DNA from: Nymphaea colorata
Taxonomy: Eukaryota > Streptophyta > Magnoliopsida > Nymphaeales > Nymphaeaceae
NCBI RefSeq assembly: GCF_008831285.2
Contig: NC_045149.1
Location: forward strand, 18,119,035 to 18,183,034
Direction: 5' to 3'
DNA length: 64,000 bases
Below are positions 12,393-25,460 of this stretch, one piece after another; position 1 is the stretch's first letter; each line of letters begins with the position of its first letter. The position numbers were made by a program, and so were the translations under genes. The notes beneath the pieces were generated by a model. That model was not told the DNA's origin, ran no database searches, and saw nothing but the letters and a program-made list of their open reading frames with translations.

Positions 12393-15040
12393 TTTCACCA
12401 TGTTTTTGTTGTATGATTAATATTTTAAAACCATTTTACAAAGGTTGAAAAAGATGTTGAAGCTTTCTACAAACTTTTGTCCCCCTTTTAAGTTGAAAAA
12501 AAAAATGTTTTCGCTTTCATGTAAAAGGACACTATATGTCAAAAAATCAAACTTAGATATCATTTTGAACTCAACTCGTCAGTGGACTGTAAATATGACA
12601 GTGAATCTAATCTTCAATTCTTATAGGTTTTTTTAAAGGAACATGCTCAACTTTTTGGCGGCACAAAATAACTGGCACTTTAAATTTGAGCTCAAGTATA
12701 AAGCCTGTACTTAAAAATAAAGGTAAAATAAAGGGCGTCCATTGCAATTAACTTTAAAATGATCATATCAATCTTCTTGAAAAGATCAACAATAAAGGTC
12801 ATGAGTGACACAATCTTCTTTGTTTCAGTTTATTACATAAAGAAATGTACTAATAACTGCCATGCTTCTAGGGCTTACATATATTAACAAATATTTAACT
12901 ATGTGTGGAGTTTCCAACTACCTATCAAACAATTAATAACCGCTCCATTACTAAACTCCCTTGTGCTTGACAACAGAATAAATTTAGCGACACTAAAAAT
13001 AAATTGAAAGACAAAAAAATGAGGGAGGGAAATGTGAAGACCAAGTCTCCATTAATTCCTAGCATGTTTTCAACATAAATGTCTTCTTACAAGAAAACTA
13101 TCAAACTTAAAACTTTGAAAGTCTCACCGGCGTTATAGCTGGCACCACTTTGAAAAATAGACGGCAAACATTGAGCTTACGCGCAAAAACTTCTGTACTC
13201 GTGCCTTAATATAAATTGTCCCCATTGAATGCAACTTGACTCTTTGGTAAATACAAATATTTAAAAAGAATGTGCATGCCAGTAAGACTTCCTTTGGTTG
13301 CTTAAGGGTTCAAGTTGAAAGAGGTCAAGAGTTCAATATTTAGAGCCTTCGTACTCGTCTTTTGAGTAAGATTGCTTGTGAAATCGACTAACCCCACCGG
13401 CTCATCGATCGAAGAAATGGGTTTTCATTTTTCCTTGGAAGCCGTTTGTCTCTCAAATACGAGGATTGGAAAGCAAGGGAATGAAGGTCAAGTTCTTTCC
13501 TTAGAATGAAAGTCACACCTCTCCTTGTTAGCAAGCAAGTTTCCCGCGTAAGAGCTGTCTTTCCTGAGAATTCTTACAAACAAAGTTTTCTCGTGTTTCC
13601 ACATGATAAGTTCAAACCTAGTGGCTACTGTTCTACCTTTTCAACGACACCCATCGAGCGCCCGTCACCCTTAATAGTTTAACGAAGTCACAGGAATCGA
13701 ATTGACGACTGAGCTCTCACCGATCCACCAACTCGACCAATTATGCTGCACCTCTCAAATATCACCAACTCCATAGATATAAGAGAGATCATCGAGGATG
13801 AAGAACAGAGCTAGGGTGGCCATATTCAGAGAGAGAGAGAAAGATGACATTTAATAAAGCTAGGTAATCTCCTCATATATTCGAAGTAATCCAGTATTTT
13901 CGGGTTTTTCTAAAACCTAGTCTTCGTTCCAAGTCTTCCAACATGATTTCATTTAAGTAGTCGCGTGCCATAATTCTTTTAATGCGGCCTTTTCTCGAGA
14001 TCACGTCAGGCCCTTAGAAAAAACCAGGCGGCACTAAAATCTTTTGTTTGGTCTAAATCATTAAAGCGCTTCTTATCATCTTCCAATTCGGAGGCATATA
14101 GTATATACTAAATAAAACAATTGCATGAAAGGCCTTGAACTCTTCATCGCTAAATTTTAGCGCAATTCGGGTCATTGAATTCATATCGCAAAGCAGCCGA
14201 TCTTGAAAGTCTCAAAATTATACATGTTTTCTCCCAAACAATCATTAACAAGAGCATTCAACCATTTAAATAAACCCCAAAAAACACAAAATTTATTCAC
14301 TATAAATAATAAAGAAATAATCAATGACCCATTTCTCTCTCATATATATATATATATATATAATCTGTTTTTTTCCTCTCCCTTGCTTTGTGGTAGAGGG
14401 GTAGGCCTGCTGCACGTACCGAAATCTAGGGGGCCCTCGTATTGAGGAAAATAACAAGCTTCGAACAAAGAGGCTGGCACGGGACAATGCGTAAAGAGAC
14501 AAGGTAATGGCAAGAGGGAAGGGATCGCGTGGCATCTTTGACCGGCCGTGAAGTTGGGGCTGCCGTGAGGGGACCAAATCGCCTTCCATCTCTATCTTTC
14601 TCTCCTTCATTGCTTTTTGTTGTTTAATACAATTTTTCTCGAGGCTTGCCGAGTCATCGAGGAGCAAACGCCTTTTACCTTCATTATTTGGTTGCCACCT
14701 TCATCATTTAATACTCATTATTCAATTCCCCAGCAATAATCAACGCTCTTCTCCCCTCGTTACAAGAACAAAAGTTGCAAAAAGCCAACCAGATTTCCAT
14801 ATATATATATAAAGAAAGAGAAGAAAATGGCACTGAATCGATCGCCAAGTATGTAGCAGACTCCCTCCCTCCTCTCTTTCGCTGAGACTCAATACACATG
14901 CCTCTGCGCCGTTCGTTCATTATTTTATAGACCAGCTCCCGTTTTTCCATGCCCGTTACTCTTATCTTCTATCGTTTATTGCCTGCCCATTTACAAATTT
15001 TGAACGTACTTCACCGGATCCTTATCAAATGGTCCAGATA
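12393..15040. other. Intergenic DNA and putative upstream region of the ANK gene
   Basis: No gene recognised on either strand. It holds a (TA)n tract at 14341-14362, scattered CT runs, and toward 14.9-15.0 kb a pyrimidine-rich stretch that probably contains the promoter and transcription start of the gene at 15670. I cannot name individual promoter elements with confidence. Confidence 0.5.
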
Positions 15041-15042
15041 AG

Positions 15043-15128
15043 GTAAGTTTCGTTCTTTCCGTTTTTTCCCCCTCGGAGAGACCTTGTGGCTTTCTGTTAC
15101 ATGTTTTATTGTTCCATTTCTTTCTCAG
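15043..15128 (+). other. Candidate 5'UTR intron of the ANK/GPCR-chaperone gene
   Basis: Strong donor AAG|GTAAGTTTCG at 15043 and a pyrimidine-tract acceptor TTTCTTTCTCAG ending at 15128, 540 bp ahead of the start codon. The sequence fits a short leader intron but there is no transcript evidence. Confidence 0.4.
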
Positions 15129-15669
15129 GACATGCATTTTTTCCTGAGAAGATTCTGTGAGTTTCTTTTGTGGAAGTTCTTGGAGTATTGGGCAATGGCA
15201 TGAGTACGCTTTCGGGTTGCTAGATACCCATTTCTTCCTTCACCACCCTTTCTGAATCAATACCATATCTAGGGGCTTCTGCCTTCTTGGTTTCTCATTT
15301 TTTCTTTCTGGGTAGTTCCATTCTCTTTGTGAGATGGGAAAGTTGGGATTGGGATCTGAGATTTCTTGGCGTTGATGTTTTGGCCCTTGGGTTGTCTCGC
15401 ATTGACAGGTGCGATTCGGGGGAAAGGAAGTTGGTGGGTGGTGGGTTTCAGAATTCAATTTTCTCTTTTTTGCTATTCTGGGTGTTTTTGAGGAATGGGT
15501 TTTTTGCAAGATGAAGGAGATGTGTGAAATCAGGTGCTTGTTTTCCCATTTGATGATGAGATTCAGAGGTTGCTTGTTCTGATTTTCGGAAGAACAGAGC
15601 TTCCTTTAGGATTTTCTTCTCTCGACCGGGAGGAGACCAGCCTGTGGGGTTCTGAGGGGTGGCGGGGCC

Positions 15670-18600
15670 ATGGCTGCGCTGCTGCCAATCGACGTTTCCA
15701 AGTATGCTCACAGCCCTGTTCACAAGGCTGTGGCTACTCGGGACCATGCGACTCTCAGGCGCATAGTTTCCGCCCTTCCTCGCCTCCGAGATCCCTCTGA
15801 TATTCGAACAGAGGCAGTGTCTATCGCCGAAGAGGAGAAAGCAGAGGCAATTTCTTCTGTGATCGATCGCAGAGATGTTCCCAATCGTGAAACACCTCTT
15901 CACCTTGCTGTCAAGCTTGGTGACACCACTGCCGCGGAGATTCTGATGGCAGCCGGCGCCGATTGGAGCTTGCAGAATGAGCAGGGATGGAGCTCTCTGC
16001 AGGAGGCAATCTGTGCCCGAGAAGAAGTGATCGCTCAGATCATAGTTCGCCATTATCAGCCCCTTGCATGGGCTAAATGGTGCAGACGTCTTCCTAGGCT
16101 CGTAGGCACCATGAAAAGGATGAGAGATTTCTACATGGAAATCAGTTTCAATTTTGAGAGCTCTGTGATTCCATTCATCTCTAGGATTGCCCCCTCCGAT
16201 ACATACAAGATCTGGAAGAGGGGATCTAACTTGCGGGCGGATATGACGCTGGCTGGTTTCGACGGGTTTAAGATTCAGAGATCAGACCAAAGCATTCTGT
16301 TTCTTGGCGATGGTTCGGAAGATGGTCAAATTCCACCTGGATCACTGTGTATGATTTCACACAAGGACAAGGAAATTATGAATGCATTGGATGGTGCTGG
16401 CTCTCAGGCTTCAGAGAAAGAAGTGGCACAAGAAGTTGCAGCTATGTCGCAGACTAATATTTTCAGACCTGGAATTGATGTCACTCAGGCTATCCTCCTT
16501 CCACAGCTAACTTGGAGGAGGCAGGAAAGGTCAGAGTTGGTTGGTCCATGGAGAGCAAAAGTGTATGATATGCACCATGTTGTTGTGAGTGTGAAGTCTA
16601 GGCGGGTACCTGGTGCGATGACAGATGAAGAGTTTTTCTCATCTTCCAATGCGAATGATACCGACACTGAAGACTACGAGGACATGCTAACAGAGGAGGA
16701 GAAGCGGCAATTGGAAGTCGTCCTGAAAATGGGGTCTTCCGAGACCATTGACGGCGATGGCGTCGGTGATGGTGTAGTCGGTCACAGACATAGTTGGTAC
16801 GAGTCCAGGGATATCTCTGTGGAAGACCCGCTGAATGGGACAAAAATTGAGGGTAAGCAGGAGAAAAAAGGATGGTTTGGAAGTTGGGGAAAGCGTGGAG
16901 GGAAGAACGAGGGGCAGAAGAAAACTGTTGGCCCAAGAAGTTCTTTATGTGTTGATGAGAAGGTTAGTGATCTTCTCGGGGAATCACCATCTACAAATCA
17001 AAGCAAACCTGGAAGACATTCTGTGGAGGTTGTTCAGGTAGAGAATTTGCGAGGAGGTCGGGATAGGGAAACTAGAAAGGGGATTACAAGTTCAGAAAGT
17101 ATGAACCGCAAAAAAGATGGTAGTCGTGAAAGTGAATACAAGAAAGGACTGAGACCTGTTCTCTGGCTCTCTCCTAATTTTCCACTTCAGACTGAAGAGA
17201 TCTTGCCTCTTCTGGACATACTGGCCAACAAGGTCAAGGCCATCCGTCGGTTGAGAGAGCTGCTCACGACAAAGCTTCCTTCAGGGACTTTCCCAGTCAA
17301 GGTACGATACTTTCTTCTCCATGCGTCAAAGAGATCTGTAAATCTTAATGTCATATTCCTGTTGATTTATGTTGCGTATCTCATTTCTGTGGATCCTTCT
17401 TTGTGGAGTCTTGTTCGTCCTTCTCTGCTTCTGCAAGTGCTAATGGCTCAATTTCTACTGTTATCCTGTTAATTGTTGCTTTGCCTGCTAACTGTACATT
17501 TTATAGATGTAGGACCCTTGTGCTAATTGATGGCTTTTTTGTGAAAATAATGCTGATAGTGCTACTGTTGTCTTCTTTATACAATGCCCTGCTGATAGTG
17601 GTTAGCACAAAATGCTACAGGGAATTGAGTTAATGGATCGAAGGAACTTGACTAATGGACTTTTGGGTCCATTCGTAGAATATCCTTGAATTGCAATTAG
17701 GGCCGTCTTAGTTCTTCTAGAAAAAGTACAAGCTAGACTTAGAAAGTCGTATCTTACTGTTCTCATGTTTTATGGTACTCTTTCAGCTACCATGTTGGTC
17801 TGAACTTCTGACACCAGCAGTTTTCCTGCTTCGTATTCCTGGTGAATATCTGTCAAGCTGTGAGTTTTCTTCTTTCTCAATCCATGTTGACAGCATGTGC
17901 AATGTGGAATTGATCCTTGGTTGGTCCATATTGGTGTTTTCAGTGTTCCCTATGGTCTTCTGAATTTCAGAGATTCAATCAATTTTGTGACTTGTCGTGT
18001 TCTAAGGTTGCATGTATGTGTCTGATATGTAAGGATTATTACTTCCTTTTGCCTTTAATAGACCAAGATAAATTAGCTTTTTCATTGCTGAAATTTCTTT
18101 TGAGGTGCTTATAAAGAAAAAATGTTCTACTATAAAGCTTAACATGTTTTGTGAATGGCACCATTCACAACAAAATCTTGGCATCACCTATAGATGCTTT
18201 CTGATGTCCTAAGTTTAGTAGTTAACACTTATCGAAAGTTGCCAGCCAGCTGTTTAGGCTTTGAGGATTAGATTTCGTGATCTTTTGCAATGTATTGTGC
18301 CTTGGTTATTTTTACTGAAATGTTCTGGAAATATTTGTCAGGTTGCCATACCGGTGGTTCCCACTATTCGTGTGCTGGTGACGTTTACAAAATTTGAGGA
18401 GCTGCAGCCTGCAGAGGAATTCTGCACCCCGCCATCAAGCCCTGAAAATTCACGGAGCACAGGCAAGGAGAGTCCTGCTGTCCATTCTTCAAGTTCATGG
18501 TTTCAATGGATTAAGGCACCTTATCGCCAAGGGTCTGCGATGCTTTCAGGTCCTGGGAGCCGTGTTGAAGACATCCAAGACCCATTTGCCATACCTTCGG

Positions 18601-18686
18601 ATTATAGATGGATTGGTTTAGAAGAAAAGAAGAAGAAGATGCAAGAGAAAAACAAGATGAAGAAGAAGAGAAGTCAAAATCATTAG
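15670..18686 (+). CDS. Ankyrin-repeat protein with GPCR-chaperone domain (ANKRD13-like)
   Basis: Two coding exons, 15670-17301 and 18342-18686, phase-0 junction, about 658 aa. Residues roughly 12-135 form ankyrin repeats (HSPVHKAVATRDHATLRRIV; ETPLHLAVKLGD; GADWSLQNEQGWSSLQEAI). From about 155 comes the conserved block of the ANKRD13/GPCR-chaperone family (MRDFYMEISFNFESSVIPF; DTYKIWKRG; LRADMTLAGFDG; GPWRAKVYD). An acidic then Lys/Arg-rich linker (about 320-490) precedes the conserved C-terminal part in exon 2 (VAIPVVPTIRVLVTFTKFEE; DPFAIPSDYRW), and the protein ends in a Lys-rich tail. In animals the family binds ubiquitinated membrane proteins or assists receptor folding; the role in plants is not well known. 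The GCC ATG GCT context supports the start. No transit peptide or membrane segment seen. Reading past the exon-1 donor meets a stop at 17472. Confidence 0.93.
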
Positions 18687-19060
18687 AAAGGACATTTAAG
18701 CGGCTGTCTTTCAGTGACGATTCCATGCTCCGTTTGTCACTCTTTCCATTTCCATCTGGGAAAGAGGCAAGGAGTACGAAATGGGATTTGTCCTTCTAGT
18801 GATGTCGCCACATGAACGACTGTCATGGGCAAAAATTTTCCTGCAGTAGACTTATGGGGTAAAATTTACAACCCAAATTGGGGAGCACACAAAAAGTGTA
18901 GTTTGGTCTCTGTCACTGTAAATCTCTAAAAATCATTGTTTCTGTGATATGTTTCAATTTGTTTGCTTTTGATGTTGATCATTATGCAAACATTTGTTTC
19001 AAGTAATTTATCGTGCTGAAGCATTTCTATTGTGTCGTGCTGAAGCATTTCTATTGTGTT
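18687..19060 (+). other. Probable 3'UTR of the ANK gene with a 25-bp tandem repeat
   Basis: AT-rich sequence directly downstream of the stop. At 19012-19060 the segment GTGCTGAAGCATTTCTATTG is present twice in tandem. No polyadenylation signal is assigned with confidence. Confidence 0.4.
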
Positions 19061-21010
19061 GTTCTGGGTCGCTGCTCTGAATCATTTGGATGCAGTCCCT
19101 TCGTCAGGCACGGGTAGCTGCATCAACAAGAAGCAAAATGTAGCCAAAACATGTAGACGTCGTGCAGGTATTAGAGGCAGAAGATTGAGATCAGGCAAAA
19201 TGTGAAATACCATAAGGTTGATGATCTGTTTGAAGGTGTGGTCTATTCTGGTAACCAGTCTAGGCTGGACCAGGCAAATGAATTTGTGTATCAAACATGC
19301 AGGATAGTCTTTCTTTATGGTATGGTGCCTTGGAATGAAGAGAATAGACGAACTGCTACTTGATTTAACGTGTATGGAAGGTGTTGTCTCAAGGCATCAT
19401 AATGGTCAGAAATCCTCAGCACATACTGTCGCAAACTGCTTGATTTGAGATTAGCTGCAGTAGTTAGATCAATTTCTTTGACTGCAGAATTCCCTGTCGG
19501 CGACCTCTGTCTTTTCTCCGTCTTCCTCCTCTTCTTCTTCTTCTAAGTGGAGCATCACTGCTCAAAAATGGGAATCATGTTTTGCTTCTCAAGCTATCAT
19601 TTTTTGTAAAACTTAAATGGGAGGTGAAATATGCTGGAATTTGGGAGGTCATGATCACTCTTGAAGCTACTATCAGATGTCCAGGTTCAAGTTACATAAT
19701 TCATCTTTAATTTGCTTAGAAAGACTTGTATGTTTGAATGATTAAAAGATTTCATGAATTTTGCCTTTGCTGCAGGAACAGAGACCTTAGCTAGGGACTA
19801 CAGTGAATTATAACTAGAAAAGAGCCAGCACACAAGATAGTAGAATATTAGCAAAATTGGAGTGCTTGCCTTTTTTTTCGGGTCCTAGCTGCATGGAGGA
19901 GGCTAGAAACTATTTTGGATCTCATAACTTATGGGGAAGAATACACAACTTCTATGGTGAAAGCGTTGGTCTTGGGCTTTAAGCCGCAGAGCGAGGAGTC
20001 AAGTCTCTCTGCCCGAGTGCAATTTCTCTTGATAATAAACAAAATTAAGGAAACTTATCTTAAAAAATTAGAAGTCAAATATGTGGCTCTACCCTAGCAA
20101 GTATTAACTTGGTGAATGGTGGAGGGATTCTGATCAAATATTGTGAAGGGAGAAAGGCCAATGATTAAGAGGAGATTTTCCAACTTTTTCCTGCTTCTTA
20201 AGAAAGGGAAACTTTCGTTCAGATGGGCATTCTTAGAATGTTAAAAAGTGAGCACAAACCAGCCTCACATTTAACGGTCATTTTCTTCAACCCAACTCTT
20301 TTCAAAATATTTTCAAGGTGAATGGTTGTTTCCAACTGCTTCACAAAAAAAAAAAAAAAAAAACTATAGTTCTCTTGTGCCCCTTGTCCTTAGGTTTCAC
20401 AGAGTACATAACTTTGTATGGTTTAGAGAAATAATACATTGAGTAGTGATCACAACCCGTGGCAGAGCTAAAAAAAATTTTGAAAGGATCACTGATTCAC
20501 AGGTTTTCATACATCATGGGCACTTACACTTACACGTATAACAAAGAAAATATTAAACGATCTTAATATAAAATAAAAAAAATTAAGATTATAAGATCTT
20601 AATGTAAAAATGAAAGAAATTTTATAAGCTGGTGTATATATTATGTAACTCTGACAACAACAATATGTTTTATATATGAAATCCCTTTGATGTAGACCAT
20701 CTTACTGCCAAATAGCATGGAGAGCCGTTTTCTTCAACCTAGCTCTTGCAGATGGGATGCTCTACTGGATCATGATCGAATGCCGAGCCTCGAAAGTGTG
20801 GAATGAATTTCTCAAGGTAAACGTGATAACCATGGAAGGCTGCGGAAGGGGGCACCGACAAATGAGTGGGTCCCGCACTAAACCAGACATACTAGAGTAC
20901 GCAGCCATCGTGGCCGTCGATTTTCACCAGTGTCCGGACCGTGCTCGCTTTGAAGGTGGAGATGGCGACGCAACAAATATATGTAGGTTCGACACTCGTC
21001 TCCTTGCGAC
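19061..21010. other. Intergenic DNA between the ANK gene and ABC1K3
   Basis: No recognisable gene. A 20-nt A run lies at 20344-20363, which could be a retroposed poly(A) tail but has no recognisable body upstream. A GCAGAGCTA word at 20462 resembles the GGCGGAGCTAGG repeat signature seen at 44288. Confidence 0.45.
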
Positions 21011-21017
21011 TCTACAT

Positions 21018-21128
21018 TATGACGTGGCAGACCAAAAAGGGCCGCCCATAACTTTTCGACGAGATGACGTGACCGAGTGGAGGCTGTTTCTCATTGGCCC
21101 ACGTGTACTAATGAAAAAGTGCCACGTG
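21018..21128. promoter_or_regulatory. Cluster of four ACGT-core elements including two G-boxes
   Basis: ACGT cores lie in TGACGTGGCA (21020-21029), ATGACGTGAC (21064-21073), CCCACGTGT (21098-21106) and GCCACGTGGG (21121-21130). The last two contain the CACGTG G-box. These are binding sequences of plant bZIP and bHLH factors, including PIFs. The cluster sits about 850 bp upstream of the ABC1K3 start codon. Function is inferred from sequence and position only. Confidence 0.35.
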
Positions 21129-21975
21129 GGCTTCCGAGTCAACTTTCTCTTGACCTCAAACCCGACACTATCTTCCTAAAATGGCCGATGTATCCCGCGT
21201 TCTGGTCGGCCTGCTTTTCCCCGGGCTTCGCTCGAGCCTTGGTTCGAGCCATGATCATGTTGTGCTAGGTCATGTTGCCCATTTTAAAATATGTAATATC
21301 ACAGGATATGATTTACGTGATTTATTTAATTAACAATAAGTAGCTTAATTGCATCAGTCTAATGCGTAGAAAAAAGTTTGTATGTAGTCCATCGAAACGC
21401 GATGAGTTTGATTTTATTTATTAAAAAATATTATGACATCATGAACTCAAGGACTAAAATGCAGCTTTCTAACTGAAAACTTCAAACAATCATTCACTTA
21501 ATCAAACGGCTAAAGGACAAGGAAAACCATAACACAATAGAATTATTGTAAACAATGCATATATATATATATATGATGTTAATTTGAAAAAATAAAATTA
21601 TTCATAATCAATTCAATTCATGTATTATTAGTCTCATTGTTTAGTTCGTTGATAACCATGGGGGCTGCAAAAGGAGTGGGCTACCGGACACACAGGGCGA
21701 GGTCGATTAAAAGGGGGACCCAGAAGAGGAAAGATGGTTTTTGACCGTCATTTCAGGTTTTCTATGGTGCTGTTTCGCCATTTCGTATTCTAGATTCGCT
21801 CCCCCGCCGCTACTGAACTGGGTAGCTCCTTGCTCCGCCACTTTGCTTTCCGCTGTACCAAACGCTCTCTGCGTCTTGAAGAGCCAGACAGGGGAGGTTC
21901 GACGATTTAGCTTCTGGATTGCGATATTAGAGATCTTCTCGTCCGGAGGAGGGTAACGTTTCCGGCTGGACTTCC

Positions 21976-24900
21976 ATGGACGCGTCTCAGCTCCTCTGCC
22001 TCAGAAGCCACCCGTTCGGTTGTGCTTCATTTCGTTCTTCCACTGAAGAAGCGAAGAGGAGGGAAGCGGGAAGGCGTGCTTCCCGCCTCCATGGAGGATC
22101 CAAGATATGGACCGTCGCGGCCGTTGCGACGGAGGCGGAGACTAGGGGGACGGTGGCGACGGCCAGAACGGGCGTGTCAAAGGTGAGGGGACACGATTTC
22201 TTGGAAATTCTGGGTTGTTTTTACTGTCTTCTGGGTTTGATTGAGTTGTAATTTGCTTATTGGACGGGAGAGTAGAAAATGGGGGAGGTCTCCGATGAAA
22301 TTAAGCGGGTTCGGGCGCAAATGGAGGAGAACGAGCAGTTGGCGACGTTGATGAGGGGCCTCCGTGGCCAGAATCTCTCCGTTTCCCAGTTCGCCGCCGA
22401 TGACGTTCAGATGCGTTTCGTGGAGGTTCATGCTTCGGTTTTCATTCCTTGTTTTTCTTGTGAACTCGTCTTCTGTAATTGAATTTTGGCACGTGGAAAG
22501 TGTCTAATTGGATTTATTGGCGCTATTGTGTTGGTTTTTGTCTTTGTTTAAGATCGCTGATGGTCAGGATGGGGAAACCCTGCCTCTGGTATACGATCCT
22601 GCCATTATTTCCGCGTACTGGGGGAAGCGCCCCAGAGCAGTGGCTACGCGAATTGTTCAGTTGTTGATGGTTTCGGGCGGTTTTCTTTCACGCGTTCTCT
22701 TGGATGTCCTTAACAAGAAGATCAAAGAGGTGAACTACCGTGCTTGTACGTCTATAATGCGGTCGTCTTATTGAATCTTGGTGCATAGATGAATTCTTAT
22801 AATTCGTTAGGTTACTTCTTCATCATCCATTGGCAGCACGCTTCTGAATTTTAGTTGTGTGCTTTTACTGATAATGGTTGGTCTATCCGCATAAAACCAG
22901 CAGAGCGTCTAGACTCGAGAGACTAATATCCATTTTGTTTTTTGTTCGCATTGTAAGCGAAACCAAGTTTTGTTATCCTTTCTTCTGTTTGAGTTTGTTT
23001 TATGTTAATTAGTTTGTCATTTTATTTTACATATTCCTCAAATTTTATTCCCTATATGTCAATCGTATGAATTTCAGAATGAAGTTGCAAGGGCTATTGA
23101 GTTACGGGAGATTGTGACATCTTTAGGTCCAGCATATATCAAGCTTGGTCAAGCCTTGAGCATCCGACCAGATATATTTTCCCCTGCTGCTATGACGGAG
23201 CTGCAAAAGCTTTGTGATAAGGTACTTTGGTCTGCGAAATTGAGTACTCTTTCCAGAATGTACGTTAGTAGGTGGTGAGACTTGAGAGGTTAAACTTCTT
23301 ATGAAGCATTAAAGGCATCACGTCTTGTGTTTATCCTTTTCAGTTAGCCAAGCTGGGTTAGTCGGACCTTTACCAGATTATGCCAACAGAGAGGGGTATT
23401 AAGGTCTTGACTTCCTTCACCTTAAAGATCTTAAGTCCAACACCCTAGCCAGGTGGATGGAGCTCTCGTTGGCCACTCTATGTGTATGCTATTTTTTGGT
23501 TAATCTCATCCAAAAGAAATATTTTTTTTATGCAGTGATGTCACATGGCTTATCTGTATGATGTGCATGAGTGTGGACATCAGGTTCTCATGGAGAATTT
23601 AGTTGGTTTTGATTGTGTTCAAGGACTTTTATATGAAATTTAAATTTTCTTTTTACGATTGAACTTATGACTTTGCTTCATAAATATGAAGGTTCCTTCT
23701 TTCCAAGATAATGTTGCAATGTCTCTCATTGAAGAAGAGCTCGGTTGTCCCTGGAATGAGATATATTCTGAACTCTCTTCCTCACCCATTGCTGCTGGTA
23801 ATTTTACTGTAGAACATTTTGAATAACTTGAAAATTTCTCCCTGTGTTTGAGTATGCAAATGTTCATTCTAATTAAGCATTATGCGAACTTCTCTACAAA
23901 TTCTTGAAATTGGAATCTCTGTATGTTACAATTATCTCTTTGTTTTAGATTCTACAGTGCATGAGTTATTATGCTTCTGTGTGCAGCATCTTTGGGACAA
24001 GTATACAAGGGTCGGCTTAAAGAAAATGGGGATGTTGTAGCAGTTAAAGTACAGCGTCCTTTTGTACTTGAGACTGTAACCATTGATCTATTTATTATTC
24101 GGAAGTTTGGATTGGTACTTCGGAGATTTCCCCAGGTCACTACCGTGGATTGCTTTACCTGCATCTTGTTTTTTGATTTCTAAGCAGCTGCTTCCTGTCT
24201 GTTCTTCTATTCCGAGATTTTGCAGATACTATTATATGGACTCCTCAACTGGCTTTCACGTTTCAGGTCTCAATTGATGTTGTTGGGCTGGTGGACGAGT
24301 GGGCTGCCCGTTTTTTTGAAGAACTTGACTATGTGAAGGAGGGGGAGAATGGGACACATTTTGCTGAAACAATGATTAATGATCTTCCTCAGGTTTCATA
24401 GAATATTCACTGCATCCTCTTGGTGGATAAAACTAAGTATAGATGAATGTAAAGAAATAATTGGTTTTGATAATAATTTTAACAAAATTTCGAATTTGTT
24501 CAGGAAATCACTCACTTGCCGCAAATGGTGCAGTGTTCTTGTTTATTTTAGTCATATCTCGTAGCTGTCTAAGTTGTGAAATATCTGTTGACAGATGATT
24601 CATATTAATGCCATAACTTTCTCTTGTTATTAGTCATTCGGTATATGATTGTAGATAATCTAAAATATTATATCAATTGGATTCCATACCTTTCGAAATC
24701 TGCCAGTTTAGAAAAAGAATCTTAATTTTTTCCTCATCTTGTCTTTCACAAACAATCCTCAGACATAACATTTCCAACTTTCTTTACTGGAAAGTTCCCA
24801 AGAAAACAATGAGCTCACTGGGTATGCTACTCATTTCCTTGTCGATTAGACTTGTCAAACATTTTATTGAAATCTCCTTCAGTGATAAAGATTTTATTTT

Positions 24901-25369
24901 TTGTCATTTGTCTTGTGTATGTTGACGTCAAATTTGCTTAGACAAATTTGGCTTTGTCAGCTGGAAGCCAGCCAATAGACTGGATTTGGCACTCAACTGT
25001 TCATGGCTGTCTTGCTGGTCGGGCTGGATTCCTGCGGTTTCTTTTTAAAATCTGACTTCACTGATGAACTCAAAAGCCTAAATCTATTGGTTTGAAAAAG
25101 TTGCTATATATATATATATATATATATATTCTCTATCTACATAGAGTTACCCAACCATCTACCCAGGGCTGTTCATCTGATGAGGATAGATGGTTGAGAG
25201 AAAAACATTGAGAAAAAGGTGGGAACTGGGAACTGACACTAGATAACGAAAATGTCCATCACCTTTTTATCTTTATTTTTCTATTAACCACCCATCATAT
25301 GGATTGGACAGTCCTAGTTAGATGGCTGGGTGACTCTAAGAAGCCAGAGTCACCATTCAATTTTCCTCC

Positions 25370-25460
<91 letters not shown>

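Noticed and set aside
15448-16053. 201-codon minus-strand frame
   Set aside because: Antisense shadow of ANK exon 1; the plus-strand protein explains the sequence.
17302-17472. Read-through of ANK exon 1 as a shorter 600-aa protein
   Set aside because: A good donor follows codon 544 and exon 2 restores the conserved C-terminal family sequence. The extension is hydrophobic intron translation.
20344-20363. 20-nt A run as a retrogene or SINE tail
   Set aside because: No recognisable gene copy, Pol III promoter or target duplication flanks it.
20757-21179. 140-codon plus-strand frame upstream of ABC1K3
   Set aside because: No recognised domain. It overlaps the ACGT-element cluster and looks like promoter DNA.
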